A stretch of 9,524 nucleotides of DNA from Candidatus Bathyarchaeota archaeon (GCA_030691555.1 JAUYEB010000005.1:1-9524), one strand, 5' to 3'. Positions 1 to 6,084 are shown, counted from the first letter of the stretch. Numbers and translations are program-made. The notes: a model not told the origin generated them from the letters alone.

Positions 1-1
1 G

Positions 2-151
2 GCGGACTGCGACGCCGTCGGCATCGATAAGCCCGTCGTCAGCGTCGGCGGCAGCCACGCGGGGGCAGACACGGCGATCGTCGTCACGCCCGCGGCGTCC
101 AACAGGTTCAGGGACCTCAGGGTACACGAGTTCCTCGCGAAGCCCCTGTAG
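2..151 (+). CDS. C-terminal end of a pyruvate kinase alpha/beta domain-like protein (partial)
   Basis: An open frame enters from the left edge and stops at TAG 149-151, giving 49 residues. The stretch GGSHAGADTAIVVTPAASN followed by a short tail ending in AKPL resembles the end of the stand-alone pyruvate kinase alpha/beta domain proteins (COG1751 type), which commonly carry a G-x-G-x-GADTA-V-x-PA-x-S motif and end near KP. These are the small C-terminal regulatory fold of pyruvate kinase without the catalytic barrel; their biochemical role is not settled. The start and most of the protein lie outside the window, so length and integrity cannot be judged. The family call rests on this tail alone. 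No other gene follows in this direction before the converging zinc-ribbon gene. Confidence 0.55.
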   Translation, partial: ADCDAVGIDKPVVSVGGSHAGADTAIVVTPAASNRFRDLRVHEFLAKPL

Positions 152-242
152 GCCTCTTTATCCTCGATTTAGCACCGCTTAGAATCTTTTCTCTCTTCAC
201 CCGTGGTCGATAACTACGGGCTCTGTTTAAAAAAATTAGTTT
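152..242. terminator. Convergent intergenic region with T-rich termination signals
   Basis: This gap separates two genes that end facing each other. On the plus strand it has pyrimidine/T-rich runs right after the stop (154-159) and at 187-198, which suit archaeal T-run termination. An imperfect inverted repeat (CCCGT 200-204 and ACGGG 216-220) follows. A run of seven A at 229-235 is a T-run when read on the minus strand, downstream of the zinc-ribbon gene's stop. No gene is visible here. Confidence 0.4.
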
Positions 243-416
243 CTAGGATGCCCTATGCTTAGAGAAACAGTCTTTACAGTACACTGGCCGACCCGCTGAA
301 GGCTTGAACGGAACTTCGCAGACCTTGCCGCAATCCGAACACGTTACCTTCGTCACCTCACGGGGACGTTCTCTAGGCTCACTGCCAGGCCTTCTCTTAT
401 CAAGATATACTACCAT
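243..416 (-). CDS. Small CxxC-x17-CxxC zinc-ribbon protein
   Basis: This is a 57-residue frame from ATG at 416 to TAG at 243. It starts MVVYLDKRRPG, has an arginine/glutamate-rich linker, then Cys26-x2-Cys29, a spacing of 17 residues, and Cys47-x2-Cys50, ending SKHRAS. The VTCSDCGKVCEVPFKPS core and the GRPVYCKDCF core match the family defined by CxxC-x17-CxxC zinc ribbons, which is common in archaea. The four cysteines should bind one zinc; Cys33 is an extra cysteine. The basic linker suggests nucleic-acid or ribosome contact, but no function is established and I infer none. A GGTG sequence about 10 bases before ATG could be a ribosome binding site. The gene is single and converges on the gene to its left. 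Confidence 0.85.
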   Translation of the reverse strand: MVVYLDKRRPGSEPRERPREVTKVTCSDCGKVCEVPFKPSAGRPVYCKDCFSKHRAS

Positions 417-430
417 TTTCACATTTCACC

Positions 431-466
431 GCATATAGGTCACCGATGAGGCTCCCTGTATACCAC
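431..466 (-). promoter_or_regulatory. Likely promoter of the zinc-ribbon gene
   Basis: Read on the minus strand, two TATA-like boxes lie upstream of ATG 416: GTATAC near 458-464 and CTATATG near 431-437. The farther one would start transcription about 20 bases before the ATG, leaving room for the GGTG ribosome-binding sequence. The nearer one would start it inside the gene, so the farther box is preferred. This is placement evidence only. Confidence 0.35.
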
Positions 467-595
467 ATTGTGCGGGGATGCTAGAGGTTAAACCTATGTA
501 ATTGTGTGATCGCGGGCGCGTCTACTGCATCACCATTCTACCTTAGGTAGCAAAGCGCAGGGTCGGAAAGTTCGTCAGTGAGTTGTTGGGTTTTA

Positions 596-611
596 GGTTT
601 GGGACCAAACC
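596..611. repeat. Inverted repeat upstream of the small membrane protein
   Basis: GGTTTGG at 596-602 and CCAAACC at 605-611 are perfect inverted copies separated by two bases. It ends 30 bases before the ATG at 642 and is followed by CTTTTCTCC. If the transcript is leaderless, this sits where a BRE would be, just upstream of a weak TATA position, so it is a candidate operator. A hairpin in the leader RNA is the alternative. Confidence 0.45.
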
Positions 612-641
612 CTTTTCTCCTAACCAAACGGCTTTCTCTTG

Positions 642-797
642 ATGGTCGACACAACACCCCTGCTCTCCGCGTTCCTGGCCATCACCGTGATCGTGATAGT
701 CGGTAAGAACAAGCTGCCGAGGTGGGCGCGCTTCGCCCTCATGGCGACGCAGGCGGTCCTCATCTTCTTCGCGACGGCCTTCATAATACTCGGCTGA
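642..797 (+). CDS. Small two-helix membrane protein, function unknown
   Basis: ATG 642 to TGA 795-797 encodes 51 residues. Residues about 7-21 (LLSAFLAITVIVIVG) and about 32-50 (ALMATQAVLIFFATAFIIL) are two hydrophobic spans separated by a basic loop KNKLPRWAR, which by the positive-inside rule should face the cytoplasm. No conserved motif is recognisable. It lies 16 bases before the VTT-like gene on the same strand, so the two are probably co-transcribed and the small protein may be a partner subunit, which is inference. No Shine-Dalgarno sequence precedes the ATG, and a TTG immediately before it is an alternative start. The codon third positions look like those of its GC-rich neighbours, which supports it as a real gene. 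Confidence 0.6.
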   Translation: MVDTTPLLSAFLAITVIVIVGKNKLPRWARFALMATQAVLIFFATAFIILG

Positions 798-813
798 CCT
801 GACGGGGATACGC

Positions 814-1482
814 ATGGTGAACAGAAGGGCGGCGCTTGCCATCGTCGGTGTCTCGGCGACTGCGCTGGTCTCCGGCTATCTGCTCTGGCTCCTCTTCACG
901 GACACGGCACGCGTCGAGGGAATGGGGCTCGGCGGGATACTCATCGTCTCGCTGCTTAGCCATGCAACGATGGTGGCGAGGGACATCTTTGTCCCCCTCT
1001 TCCTCGCCCTGACGCCCCTCTACAACCCGATCCTGCTCGGCGCAGCGGCCGGCGTAGGCGGGGCCATCGGGGACGTCATCCCCTACGTGTTGGGGTTGGG
1101 TGTGGCGGAGACGATGCAGAAGGGAAACAGCAAGGCGGAGGACATGGTCTCCAAGTGGATCAAGAAGTACGGGCTCTGGGCCGTCCTCATAGTGGCCATG
1201 ACGCCTCTGCCTGACCTGCCCGTCGTCATGCTCGCGGGCACCCGTAGGCTGCCCATACAGAAGCTGCTCCTCATCGAGGCGGCTGGGAAGACGGCACTCT
1301 ACAGCGTCGGGGCCTCGGTTGGGGGCTGGGTCTTCAGCCTGATGATAGGCGCCGTGGGAAGCGTCGCCGCGAGCATCGGCATGGTGATCGCGAGCCTCGT
1401 CTTCTCCATAGCCCTGACGTGGCCGCCGAGCAGAGACTGGCTCTTCGGCATCCTCGACCGCTTCATCCCCGGCGGAGCCTGA
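814..1482 (+). CDS. VTT/DedA-like (SNARE-associated type) integral membrane protein
   Basis: This 222-residue protein has several hydrophobic spans (about 8-29, 38-53, 60-96, 120-140, 150-190 and 185-202). In order it shows a glycine-rich segment ending GDVIPY (86-91), a KYG at 118-120, PLPDLPVVMLAGTRRLP (131-147) and a GK pair at 158-159. This order (acidic GD-x3-Y, then KYG, then a proline-rich re-entrant loop followed by an AG-x3-P motif, then GK) matches the VTT domain of the DedA superfamily. Family members are implicated in moving or scrambling lipids across membranes; the substrate here is unknown. A GGGGAT sequence sits a few bases before ATG. The last 20 bases overlap the end of polX on the other strand. 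The family call is by motif order, so moderately sure. Confidence 0.65.
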   Translation: MVNRRAALAIVGVSATALVSGYLLWLLFTDTARVEGMGLGGILIVSLLSHATMVARDIFVPLFLALTPLYNPILLGAAAGVGGAIGDVIPYVLGLGVAETMQKGNSKAEDMVSKWIKKYGLWAVLIVAMTPLPDLPVVMLAGTRRLPIQKLLLIEAAGKTALYSVGASVGGWVFSLMIGAVGSVAASIGMVIASLVFSIALTWPPSRDWLFGILDRFIPGGA

Positions 1483-3178
1483 CCAGGTCCTTCGCGGTCC
1501 TCGTGTTTGCGACGTCCTTGGAGGTGAGCCAGCCTCGGCGGGCGACCGAGACGCCGAGGGGGAGGAACTCCATCTGGTTCAGGGCGTGGGCGTCGGTGCC
1601 TATGCTCATGACTACCCCCGCCTCCATCGCCTGCCTGCAGGAGACGTCGTCGAGGTCGAGCCTCTCGGGGAAGGCGTTTATCTCCATGGCCACGTGCTGC
1701 GCCGCCGCCTCCTCGAAGACCCTCTCTAGGTTGAGGGGGTAGGGCTTCCTCTTCTGGATGATGCGCCCCGTGGGGTGGCCTATGGCGTGGACGTGCTCGT
1801 TGCGCATCGCGGATACCATGCGGTTCGTCATGGTCTCCTCGTCGTTCTTGAAGCCGCTGTGGATGCTGGCGACGACGTAGTCGAGCTCCTCGAGGCTGGA
1901 GTCGGGGAGGTCCATTGAGCCGTCGGACTTTATGTCGCACTCGATGCCCTTGAGGACGGTGAAGCCCCTTAGGCGCCTGTTTAGGGCGTCAATCTCCTTC
2001 CCCTGCTCCCTGAGCCTCTTCTCGTCGAGGCCGCGCGCTATGCCGAGGCTCTTCGAGTGGTCGGTGATGACGACGTAGCTTAGGCCGAGGGCCCGGGCCT
2101 TCTCGGCGACCTCCTCAATGGTCATCGTGCCCTCGCTCCAGCTGCTGTGGCAGTGGAGGTCTCCCCTGATCTCGTCGAGCTCTACGAGCTTGGGAAGCCT
2201 GTGCTCAGTCGCGGCCTCTATCTCGCCCCGGTTCTCGCGGAGTTCAGGCGGCATCCAGTCCATGCCCAAGGTCTTGTAGATCTCCTCCTCGGTCTCTGAT
2301 GCGACGAGCTTGTCGTCCTCGCGGCGGAATAGGCCGTACTCGTTGAGCTTGTAGCCGGCCTTGACGCCTATGGTGCGGAGCTTCACGTTGTGGTCCTTGG
2401 AGCCCGTGAAGTACTGGAGGGCTGCCCCGTATGCCTCGGGGGGGATGACACGGCAGTCGACCTGTAGGTGCCCCCTGAGGAAGACGGTGCTCTTCGTCGA
2501 GCCGTGGCTGACCACGCGCTCCACGGGAGGCATGGCGACGAATCGAGCCGAGGCGGCGTCCGGGTCGTCTGAGGCAACAAGTAGGTCGAGGTCGCCGATG
2601 GTCTCGCGCCTCCGGCGGTACGAGCCCGCGACCTCCGCCCTGAGGACGGCGGGGGACTCCCTCATCCAGGCGAGCATGTCGTCCACGACGGGGAGAATGG
2701 CTCCGAGTAGGAAGCGGGTCTGCCTGTTCCTGTAGTCCTCGATGCTCTGCAGGATGTTCTGCTCCTTCTTCTCACCAAACCCCTTCAAAACCCGGACCCT
2801 CTCCTCCTTCGCCGCCTTCTCCAGGTCGTCTATGGAGGAGACCTTGAGCTCGTCGACGAGGCGCATCGCGTTCTTCGGGCCTATCCCCTCGAGCTCCATG
2901 AGCTGCCTGACCCCGGGGGGGAGGGACTCGCGCAGCTCCTCGAGGACCTTCGACTCCCCCGTGTCGATTACCTCGGTGATGGTGGCGGCTATGCTCTTCC
3001 CGACGCCGGGTATCTGGTCGAGCTCGCCCCGCTCCTTCACCTTCTTTACGTCCTCGGTGAGGCTGGTTATCCTCTGGGCCGCGAGGAGGTAGGCGCGGCT
3101 CCTGAACCTGTCGTCCTTGATCGTCAGTATCTCCCCTATCTCGTAGAGGACGGCGGCGACGTCTGCGTTGGAGCTCAC
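1463..3178 (-). CDS. polX: DNA polymerase/3'-5' exonuclease of the PolX family
   Basis: A complete PolX of about 571-573 residues, the usual length. Residue numbers below count from a TTG at 3184. The N-terminal 8-kDa-like region carries helix-hairpin-helix motifs at 55-66 (DQIPGVGKSIA), 95-109 and 133-145. The polymerase core shows GSYRRRRETIGDLDLLV at 187-203, with catalytic Asp198 and Asp200, and the third Asp at 243 (VDCRV). The C-terminal PHP phosphoesterase domain has the metal ligands HCH (His344, His346), TDHS (Asp375, His376), Glu415, His442, His470 and GTDAH (Asp531, His533). All expected catalytic residues are present, so both gap-filling synthesis and nuclease activity in base excision repair are likely. 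The start at GTG 3178 is chosen because the TATA box is centred about 27 bases upstream of it, giving a leaderless message; TTG 3184 would add two residues. It lies downstream of the antiporter on the same strand but has its own promoter. Confidence 0.93.
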   Translation of the reverse strand: MSSNADVAAVLYEIGEILTIKDDRFRSRAYLLAAQRITSLTEDVKKVKERGELDQIPGVGKSIAATITEVIDTGESKVLEELRESLPPGVRQLMELEGIGPKNAMRLVDELKVSSIDDLEKAAKEERVRVLKGFGEKKEQNILQSIEDYRNRQTRFLLGAILPVVDDMLAWMRESPAVLRAEVAGSYRRRRETIGDLDLLVASDDPDAASARFVAMPPVERVVSHGSTKSTVFLRGHLQVDCRVIPPEAYGAALQYFTGSKDHNVKLRTIGVKAGYKLNEYGLFRREDDKLVASETEEEIYKTLGMDWMPPELRENRGEIEAATEHRLPKLVELDEIRGDLHCHSSWSEGTMTIEEVAEKARALGLSYVVITDHSKSLGIARGLDEKRLREQGKEIDALNRRLRGFTVLKGIECDIKSDGSMDLPDSSLEELDYVVASIHSGFKNDEETMTNRMVSAMRNEHVHAIGHPTGRIIQKRKPYPLNLERVFEEAAAQHVAMEINAFPERLDLDDVSCRQAMEAGVVMSIGTDAHALNQMEFLPLGVSVARRGWLTSKDVANTRTAKDLVRLRRG

Positions 3179-3199
3179 GATCAATCTACTGGAAAATGA

Positions 3200-3210
3200 G
3201 TTTATTAAAC
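3200..3210 (-). promoter_or_regulatory. TATA box of polX
   Basis: On the minus strand the sequence reads GTTTAATAAAC, centred near 3205. That is about 27 bases before GTG 3178 and only about 20 before TTG 3184. The spacing favours a leaderless transcript starting at or next to the GTG. Confidence 0.55.
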
Positions 3211-3281
3211 CGCCGCGGCTGAGTGAGTGTATGCCCTTCTGTCCCGTAGCAATACAGGGTACGCTTTAGGGAACGACGCTA

Positions 3282-4499
3282 TCAGACAGTTATGCAGCCG
3301 TCTTGAACGGCGAACAGCTCCCCCCTCCACCGGTTTATGATGTACGCGAGGCTGAAGGGGACGAGGATCGTGGTTATCGCCGACACGGCTATGAAGCTGC
3401 TGAAGACGAACTCGTCGATGACGCCGGCGGAGAAGAATATCTGTACGGGGATTATCCCCATGCTGAATTTCGCGCTCAGCCCGAGCCCCACGACGATGAT
3501 GCTCTTCAGACTCAGTCCCATTAATCTCCCAGCTATGAAAGCAGATAGGAACTTGCCGGCGAAGTTGGCGACCAGCAGCAAGGACGTGAGGGAGATGCTC
3601 GCCGCGATGCTTCCCAGCCCGGTGCCCAGGCCTATGCCGAAGAAGAAGATGGGGCCCAAGAACCCATAACTGAGCGCCCGGAGGATGGTGAGGATCCTCT
3701 TCTCCGCGCCGAAGCCGCTCAGGAAGCGCTGAAAGATCAACCCCGCTACTATCGAGCCCAGCAGGACACCGAGTCGGAAGCTCTGCGTGATGGCCACCAA
3801 CGCGAGGGTCGAGCTCAGGAGGAGGAGCAACAGGTGGGGGTCCCTCGGGCTGCCCTCGAACTTGGCGAGCCGGGGGAGGATGATCCGGTTGAGCGCCAGT
3901 GCCACGACCAGAAAGAAGACGAAACCCACGAGCATGAAGACGGGGTCGACCGTCGCCGAACCCGCCCCGACTACCACAGATGCGACCGAGGCCAGGATGA
4001 CCTCTGCCACATCGTCTACCACGCCGGGGCAGAGGATCAGGCTTGCCTCCTTCGACGTGATGACGCCTAATTCGTCCAGGATCGGCGCGATGGTCGTCTC
4101 CGCGACCGTCGCCAACGCGGTGGACACCACCAACGAGACTAGGGGAGGATAGCCAAACCACGTCAGCACGACGTACCCGAAGACGGTGGAGAGGCCCATG
4201 TTGAGGACGCTGATAACTAGTATGGGTCGCCCGAGGCCCAGGATGCCCTTCAGATCCAGCTGTGACCCGACGGTCAAGAGGAGGAAGACGATTCCGAGCG
4301 TCGAGAGCAGGCTGAAGCCCTCGGTGTCGAGCAGCCCCGTGAAGACGGGGGCGTTAGGCAGCAGCTGGAAGAGGAAACCCACGAGCAGGGGCGCGAGGAG
4401 GGTCGGCATTCGGTATCGGTCGAGCGGGAAGTGCAGGAGGTATGAGGCGAAGAACATCCCGGCCAGCGCTATCATCAGGGTTACTATAAAGGACTCCAA
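3282..4499 (-). CDS. CPA2-type cation/proton antiporter (KefB/NapA-like)
   Basis: This 405-residue, very hydrophobic protein has about 12 membrane spans and matches the monovalent cation:proton antiporter fold (Na_H_Exchanger family). Diagnostic parts are the phenylalanine/leucine-rich helix LGIVFLLLTVGSQLDLKGI (68-86), the unwound helix TALATVAETTIAPILDELG (127-145), and the ion-binding pair Asp162-Asp163 in LCPGVVDDVAEVILA. A conserved GK (315-316) and a late LSAKFSMGIIPV helix (341-352) follow. The DD pair points to electrogenic exchange of the NapA type; the transported ion (Na+, K+ or other) cannot be read from sequence. There is no C-terminal RCK/TrkA domain, so gating is not by the KefB route. 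TTG 4499 is preceded by a GGCGGTGG ribosome-binding sequence. The gene is divergent from the ArsR-type regulator and shares its operator region. Confidence 0.85.
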   Translation of the reverse strand: MESFIVTLMIALAGMFFASYLLHFPLDRYRMPTLLAPLLVGFLFQLLPNAPVFTGLLDTEGFSLLSTLGIVFLLLTVGSQLDLKGILGLGRPILVISVLNMGLSTVFGYVVLTWFGYPPLVSLVVSTALATVAETTIAPILDELGVITSKEASLILCPGVVDDVAEVILASVASVVVGAGSATVDPVFMLVGFVFFLVVALALNRIILPRLAKFEGSPRDPHLLLLLLSSTLALVAITQSFRLGVLLGSIVAGLIFQRFLSGFGAEKRILTILRALSYGFLGPIFFFGIGLGTGLGSIAASISLTSLLLVANFAGKFLSAFIAGRLMGLSLKSIIVVGLGLSAKFSMGIIPVQIFFSAGVIDEFVFSSFIAVSAITTILVPFSLAYIINRWRGELFAVQDGCITV

Positions 4500-4503
4500 G
4501 CAT

Positions 4504-4511
4504 CCACCGCC
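4504..4511 (-). promoter_or_regulatory. Ribosome binding site supporting the TTG start of the antiporter
   Basis: Read on the minus strand this is GGCGGTGG, four bases before TTG 4499. The first in-frame ATG is eight codons further in and has no such site, so this sequence decides the start in favour of TTG. Confidence 0.5.
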
Positions 4512-4518
4512 TCGATTG

Positions 4519-4562
4519 GTTAGACGCGTCTAACTAGCAAGGTGCGTCTAACCATATTTATA
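4519..4562. promoter_or_regulatory. Divergent operator and shared TATA region
   Basis: GTTAGACGCGTCTAAC at 4519-4534 is a perfect 16-base palindrome. Its right half GCGTCTAAC recurs exactly at 4544-4552, 18 bases further, with a poor left partner. Directly after it lies CCATATTTATATTC (4552-4565), which is TATA-like in both directions. Read rightward it would start transcription near 4584, just before the regulator gene. Read leftward it would start near 4530, inside the palindrome, for the antiporter. A repressor on the palindrome would therefore block antiporter initiation, while for its own gene the sites lie upstream of TATA. The binding protein is presumably the adjacent ArsR-type regulator; this is inferred from position. 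Confidence 0.65.
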
Positions 4563-4604
4563 TTCTTTCTGGGGCCATTCTGTACTGGTTTTTCTTTGCT
4601 GGCC

Positions 4605-5171
4605 GTGAGGGTGATCCGCGATCCGGAGACGATCAGGCTGCTGGCCGACCTGGCGAGGCGGCAGCTTCTGAGGTACCTCTCCAAGCGTCCGATGACTCAG
4701 ACGGAGCTGGCCGAGGCCACACATCTGACCGAGCCCTCGGTGAGCCACCACCTCCAAATCCTGCTTAAGTCCGGGCTAATCGTTGTTCAGCGGGTCGAGC
4801 AGGGGTCGAGGGGTGCGCTGAAGAAGTACTATGAGCCCACCGCCCTGCTGTTCATCGAGGATTGGGATTCTACTCCCGCCGATCAGAGGAGGTACTTCAT
4901 CCACACGCACCTGGAGAGGCTCAGGGGCATGCTGAGCGTATTCTCTCTCACGCAGAGGGAGTTAGCTTTCCCTACTGGTGAGCTTGAGGAGTTGGCGGAG
5001 GACGTCGCCTCGCGCGTCTCAGTGGTGGCGGAGCGATACGAGGCCGGTGATCACGCCGGTGACCGGGAGCGGCTCATGATCGGGATTTACAGTGAGACCC
5101 TCGAGGACATCATGAAGGAGAAGAGGTGGGAGGGGTTCTTCAAACCCTTAATTGCCTCCAAGAGTACCTGA
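4605..5171 (+). CDS. ArsR-type winged-helix transcriptional regulator
   Basis: From GTG 4605 the protein has 188 residues. Residues 6-78 form a winged helix-turn-helix: RDPETIRLLADLARRQLLRYL, then MTQTELAEATHLTEPSVSHHL (recognition helix about 42-55), then the wing LIVVQRVEQGSRGALKKYYEP. The remainder, rich in charged helices (about 88-188), is a probable dimerisation or sensor region that I do not recognise. There are no cysteines from this start, so a thiol metal-sensing site of the classic ArsR/SmtB kind is absent. An earlier GTG at 4542 keeps the frame open but lies upstream of the TATA box, so it is rejected; TTG 4596 and GTG 4611 are other options. It most likely controls the divergent antiporter and itself. 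A T-run follows the stop. Confidence 0.85.
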   Translation: MRVIRDPETIRLLADLARRQLLRYLSKRPMTQTELAEATHLTEPSVSHHLQILLKSGLIVVQRVEQGSRGALKKYYEPTALLFIEDWDSTPADQRRYFIHTHLERLRGMLSVFSLTQRELAFPTGELEELAEDVASRVSVVAERYEAGDHAGDRERLMIGIYSETLEDIMKEKRWEGFFKPLIASKST

Positions 5172-5187
5172 TTATTTGAATTAGACA

Positions 5188-5193
5188 TTTTTT
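5188..5193 (+). terminator. T-run terminator after the regulator gene
   Basis: A run of six T begins 16 bases after the regulator's stop codon, in an otherwise AT-rich stretch, without a stem before it. This fits factor-light archaeal termination at T-runs. Confidence 0.4.
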
Positions 5194-5243
5194 ATCCCCT
5201 TAAGTATCTCGAAGGCCGTTCTTCGACCCCCAGATTCGATTCC

Positions 5244-5256
5244 TAAAATCTTTATG
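5244..5256 (+). promoter_or_regulatory. Possible relic promoter of the broken M20 peptidase gene
   Basis: TAAAATCTTTATG is TATA-like and would place a transcript start near 5275-5280, shortly before GTG 5294. If still active it would drive only the truncated frame and the scar beyond it. Confidence 0.3.
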
Positions 5257-5293
5257 CGTGGAAGGGTGCCCCATACACAGATTCCAATTGAAC

Positions 5294-5539
5294 GTGCTTG
5301 ACTACCTGAAGAAGGAGGAGATCGTGGAGCTCGGCTGCGACCTGATCCGCCAGCCGAGCCTGACTCGACAGGAGGGCCCCGCCGTCAAGTTCGCCAGGGA
5401 CTGGTTCGAGGACAACGGATTCGACGAGGTGACTCTCCAGGAGGTGGAGCCGGGTCGTAACCAGGTGATCGCCCGCCTCAAGGGGGATGGCAAGGGGAGG
5501 AGCATGATGTTCAACGGCCACCTCGATAATAACATATAA
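5294..5539 (+). pseudogene. Truncated M20-family metallopeptidase (N-terminal remnant)
   Basis: The frame starts at GTG 5294 (an earlier GTG at 5258 is open but lies against the TATA-like box) and ends at TAA 5537-5539 after 81 residues. It begins LDYLKKEEIVELGCDLIRQPSLTRQEGPAVKFARDWFEDNGFDEV and reaches MMFNGHLD, the first zinc-ligand motif of M20 peptidases (ArgE/DapE/CPG2 type), then breaks into NNI and a stop. Family members are usually about 350-450 residues and continue GHLDTVP; here the rest of the metal site, the dimerisation domain and the remaining ligands are missing. It does not resume anywhere else in the window. The break coincides with a switch to AT-rich sequence at about 5528, pointing to an insertion or deletion rather than a point mutation. 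Confidence 0.8.
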
Positions 5540-5545
5540 ATGTTA
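5530..5545. repeat. Short hairpin at the peptidase break point
   Basis: TAACAT and ATGTTA flank a four-base loop ATAA, making a 6-bp stem directly at the point where peptidase homology ends. It may be the end of a decayed mobile element or just AT-rich chance. Confidence 0.4.
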
Positions 5546-5688
5546 CTATGTCCACCTTTCCGCCATGGGTTTTTGGGTGGAAAAGCTCCTCCACTTAAGG
5601 AAAACGATGAGCTAATTTTATCGCACGTTTTTTGACTTCTCATTCTTTTTAATTTCTCACTCGCGTGCGAGTGGGAAGAGGAGAATTA
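5540..5688. other. AT-rich scar between the peptidase remnant and the unknown ORF
   Basis: No coding frame of note. It contains T-runs at 5628-5633 and 5645-5649 that could stop transcripts entering from the left, and AAAACG (5601-5606) opposite CGTTTT (5626-5631) as a weak inverted repeat. Base composition is clearly lower in GC than the genes around it. Confidence 0.4.
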
Positions 5689-5699
5689 TTACCTCTTCC
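5658..5699. repeat. Two stacked hairpins at the end of the unknown ORF
   Basis: CACTCGC (5658-5664) pairs with GCGAGTG (5667-5673) across two bases. Immediately next to it, GGAAGAGG (5674-5681) pairs with CCTCTTCC (5692-5699) across a ten-base loop that contains the minus-strand stop codon of the 131-residue ORF. The pair could act as an RNA 3' end structure, or mark the subterminal end of a lost mobile element. No T-run follows on the minus strand. Confidence 0.5.
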
Positions 5700-6084
5700 A
5701 CGATATGCACCGCTTATACGGCTTCGGAGACACAACCACCGTCCCAAGACAGGCACCCCTATGTTTAGGCTTCTTTGGCTCAGCACTCCTCCTCAACGTG
5801 CTTAGCTCCCGCGAAGGCAGACAGGCACCGTTAAACTCCTTAGCCTGCTGATTCAGGTCACTGATAGCCATCTTACTATACTGGTCCTCACGCTGAACGT
5901 CAGTCTTCTCCCACCGATACTCAGGGTACTCGTACCTGAGATCCTGAAGCGTTTCCTCAAAAGTCTCCTTACTTCCACAAGCCGACTTCCAATCTATAAC
6001 ATCGGAACCGACACCTAGGTTGAGGCTGTCAAACCTCTTCTTCAGCATCGGAATCTGGATCTTGCACGGAAGTCGTTTAGCCAA
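5689..6084 (-). CDS. Hypothetical protein, unrecognised
   Basis: A 131-residue frame from TTG 6084 to TAA 5689-5691. I do not recognise it. It is basic and polar with no membrane span and has five cysteines without a CxxC pair. A charged middle runs ETFEETLQDLRYEYPEYRWEKTDVQREDQYSKM, and the C-terminal third is basic (SRELSTLRRSAEPKKPKHRG). GACL occurs twice (near 86 and 110). Upstream the frame stays open for only seven more codons before a TAG, and the IS left end is 41 bases away, so the N-terminus may have been affected by the insertion. ATG 6048 (residue 13) is another start, about 20 bases after the position expected from a TTTATCC box near 6091. It lies in AT-richer sequence than the host genes and could be cargo or a decayed transposon gene. 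Confidence 0.4.
   Translation of the reverse strand: MAKRLPCKIQIPMLKKRFDSLNLGVGSDVIDWKSACGSKETFEETLQDLRYEYPEYRWEKTDVQREDQYSKMAISDLNQQAKEFNGACLPSRELSTLRRSAEPKKPKHRGACLGTVVVSPKPYKRCISWKR

Larger units (their letters stand above)
417..641. other. Divergent intergenic region, no gene recognised
   Basis: This gap lies between the zinc-ribbon gene (minus) and the small membrane protein (plus). All frames are broken by stops within a few dozen codons or lack coding character. I looked for tRNA-like stems with a T-loop and found none. The only clear structure is the inverted repeat at 596-611. Confidence 0.5.

Noticed and set aside
417..641. Possible tRNA or other structured RNA in the gap
   Set aside because: No acceptor stem or T-loop pairing could be found; only the short inverted repeat at 596-611 stands out.
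1299..1940. A 213-residue minus-strand frame at the end of polX
   Set aside because: Out-of-frame shadow of polX and antisense of the VTT-like gene, with strongly biased Arg/Pro/Gly composition and no motif.
3205..4161. A 318-residue minus-strand frame overlapping the antiporter
   Set aside because: It is another frame of the antiporter, low in hydrophobic order and rich in R, G, H and P; the antiporter frame has family motifs.
4542..4604. N-terminal extension of the regulator beginning at GTG 4542 (MRLTIFIFFLGPFCTG...)
   Set aside because: This start lies inside the operator repeat and upstream of the TATA box, and the extension is not typical of ArsR-type proteins. The hydrophobic stretch is an accident of the AT-rich promoter.
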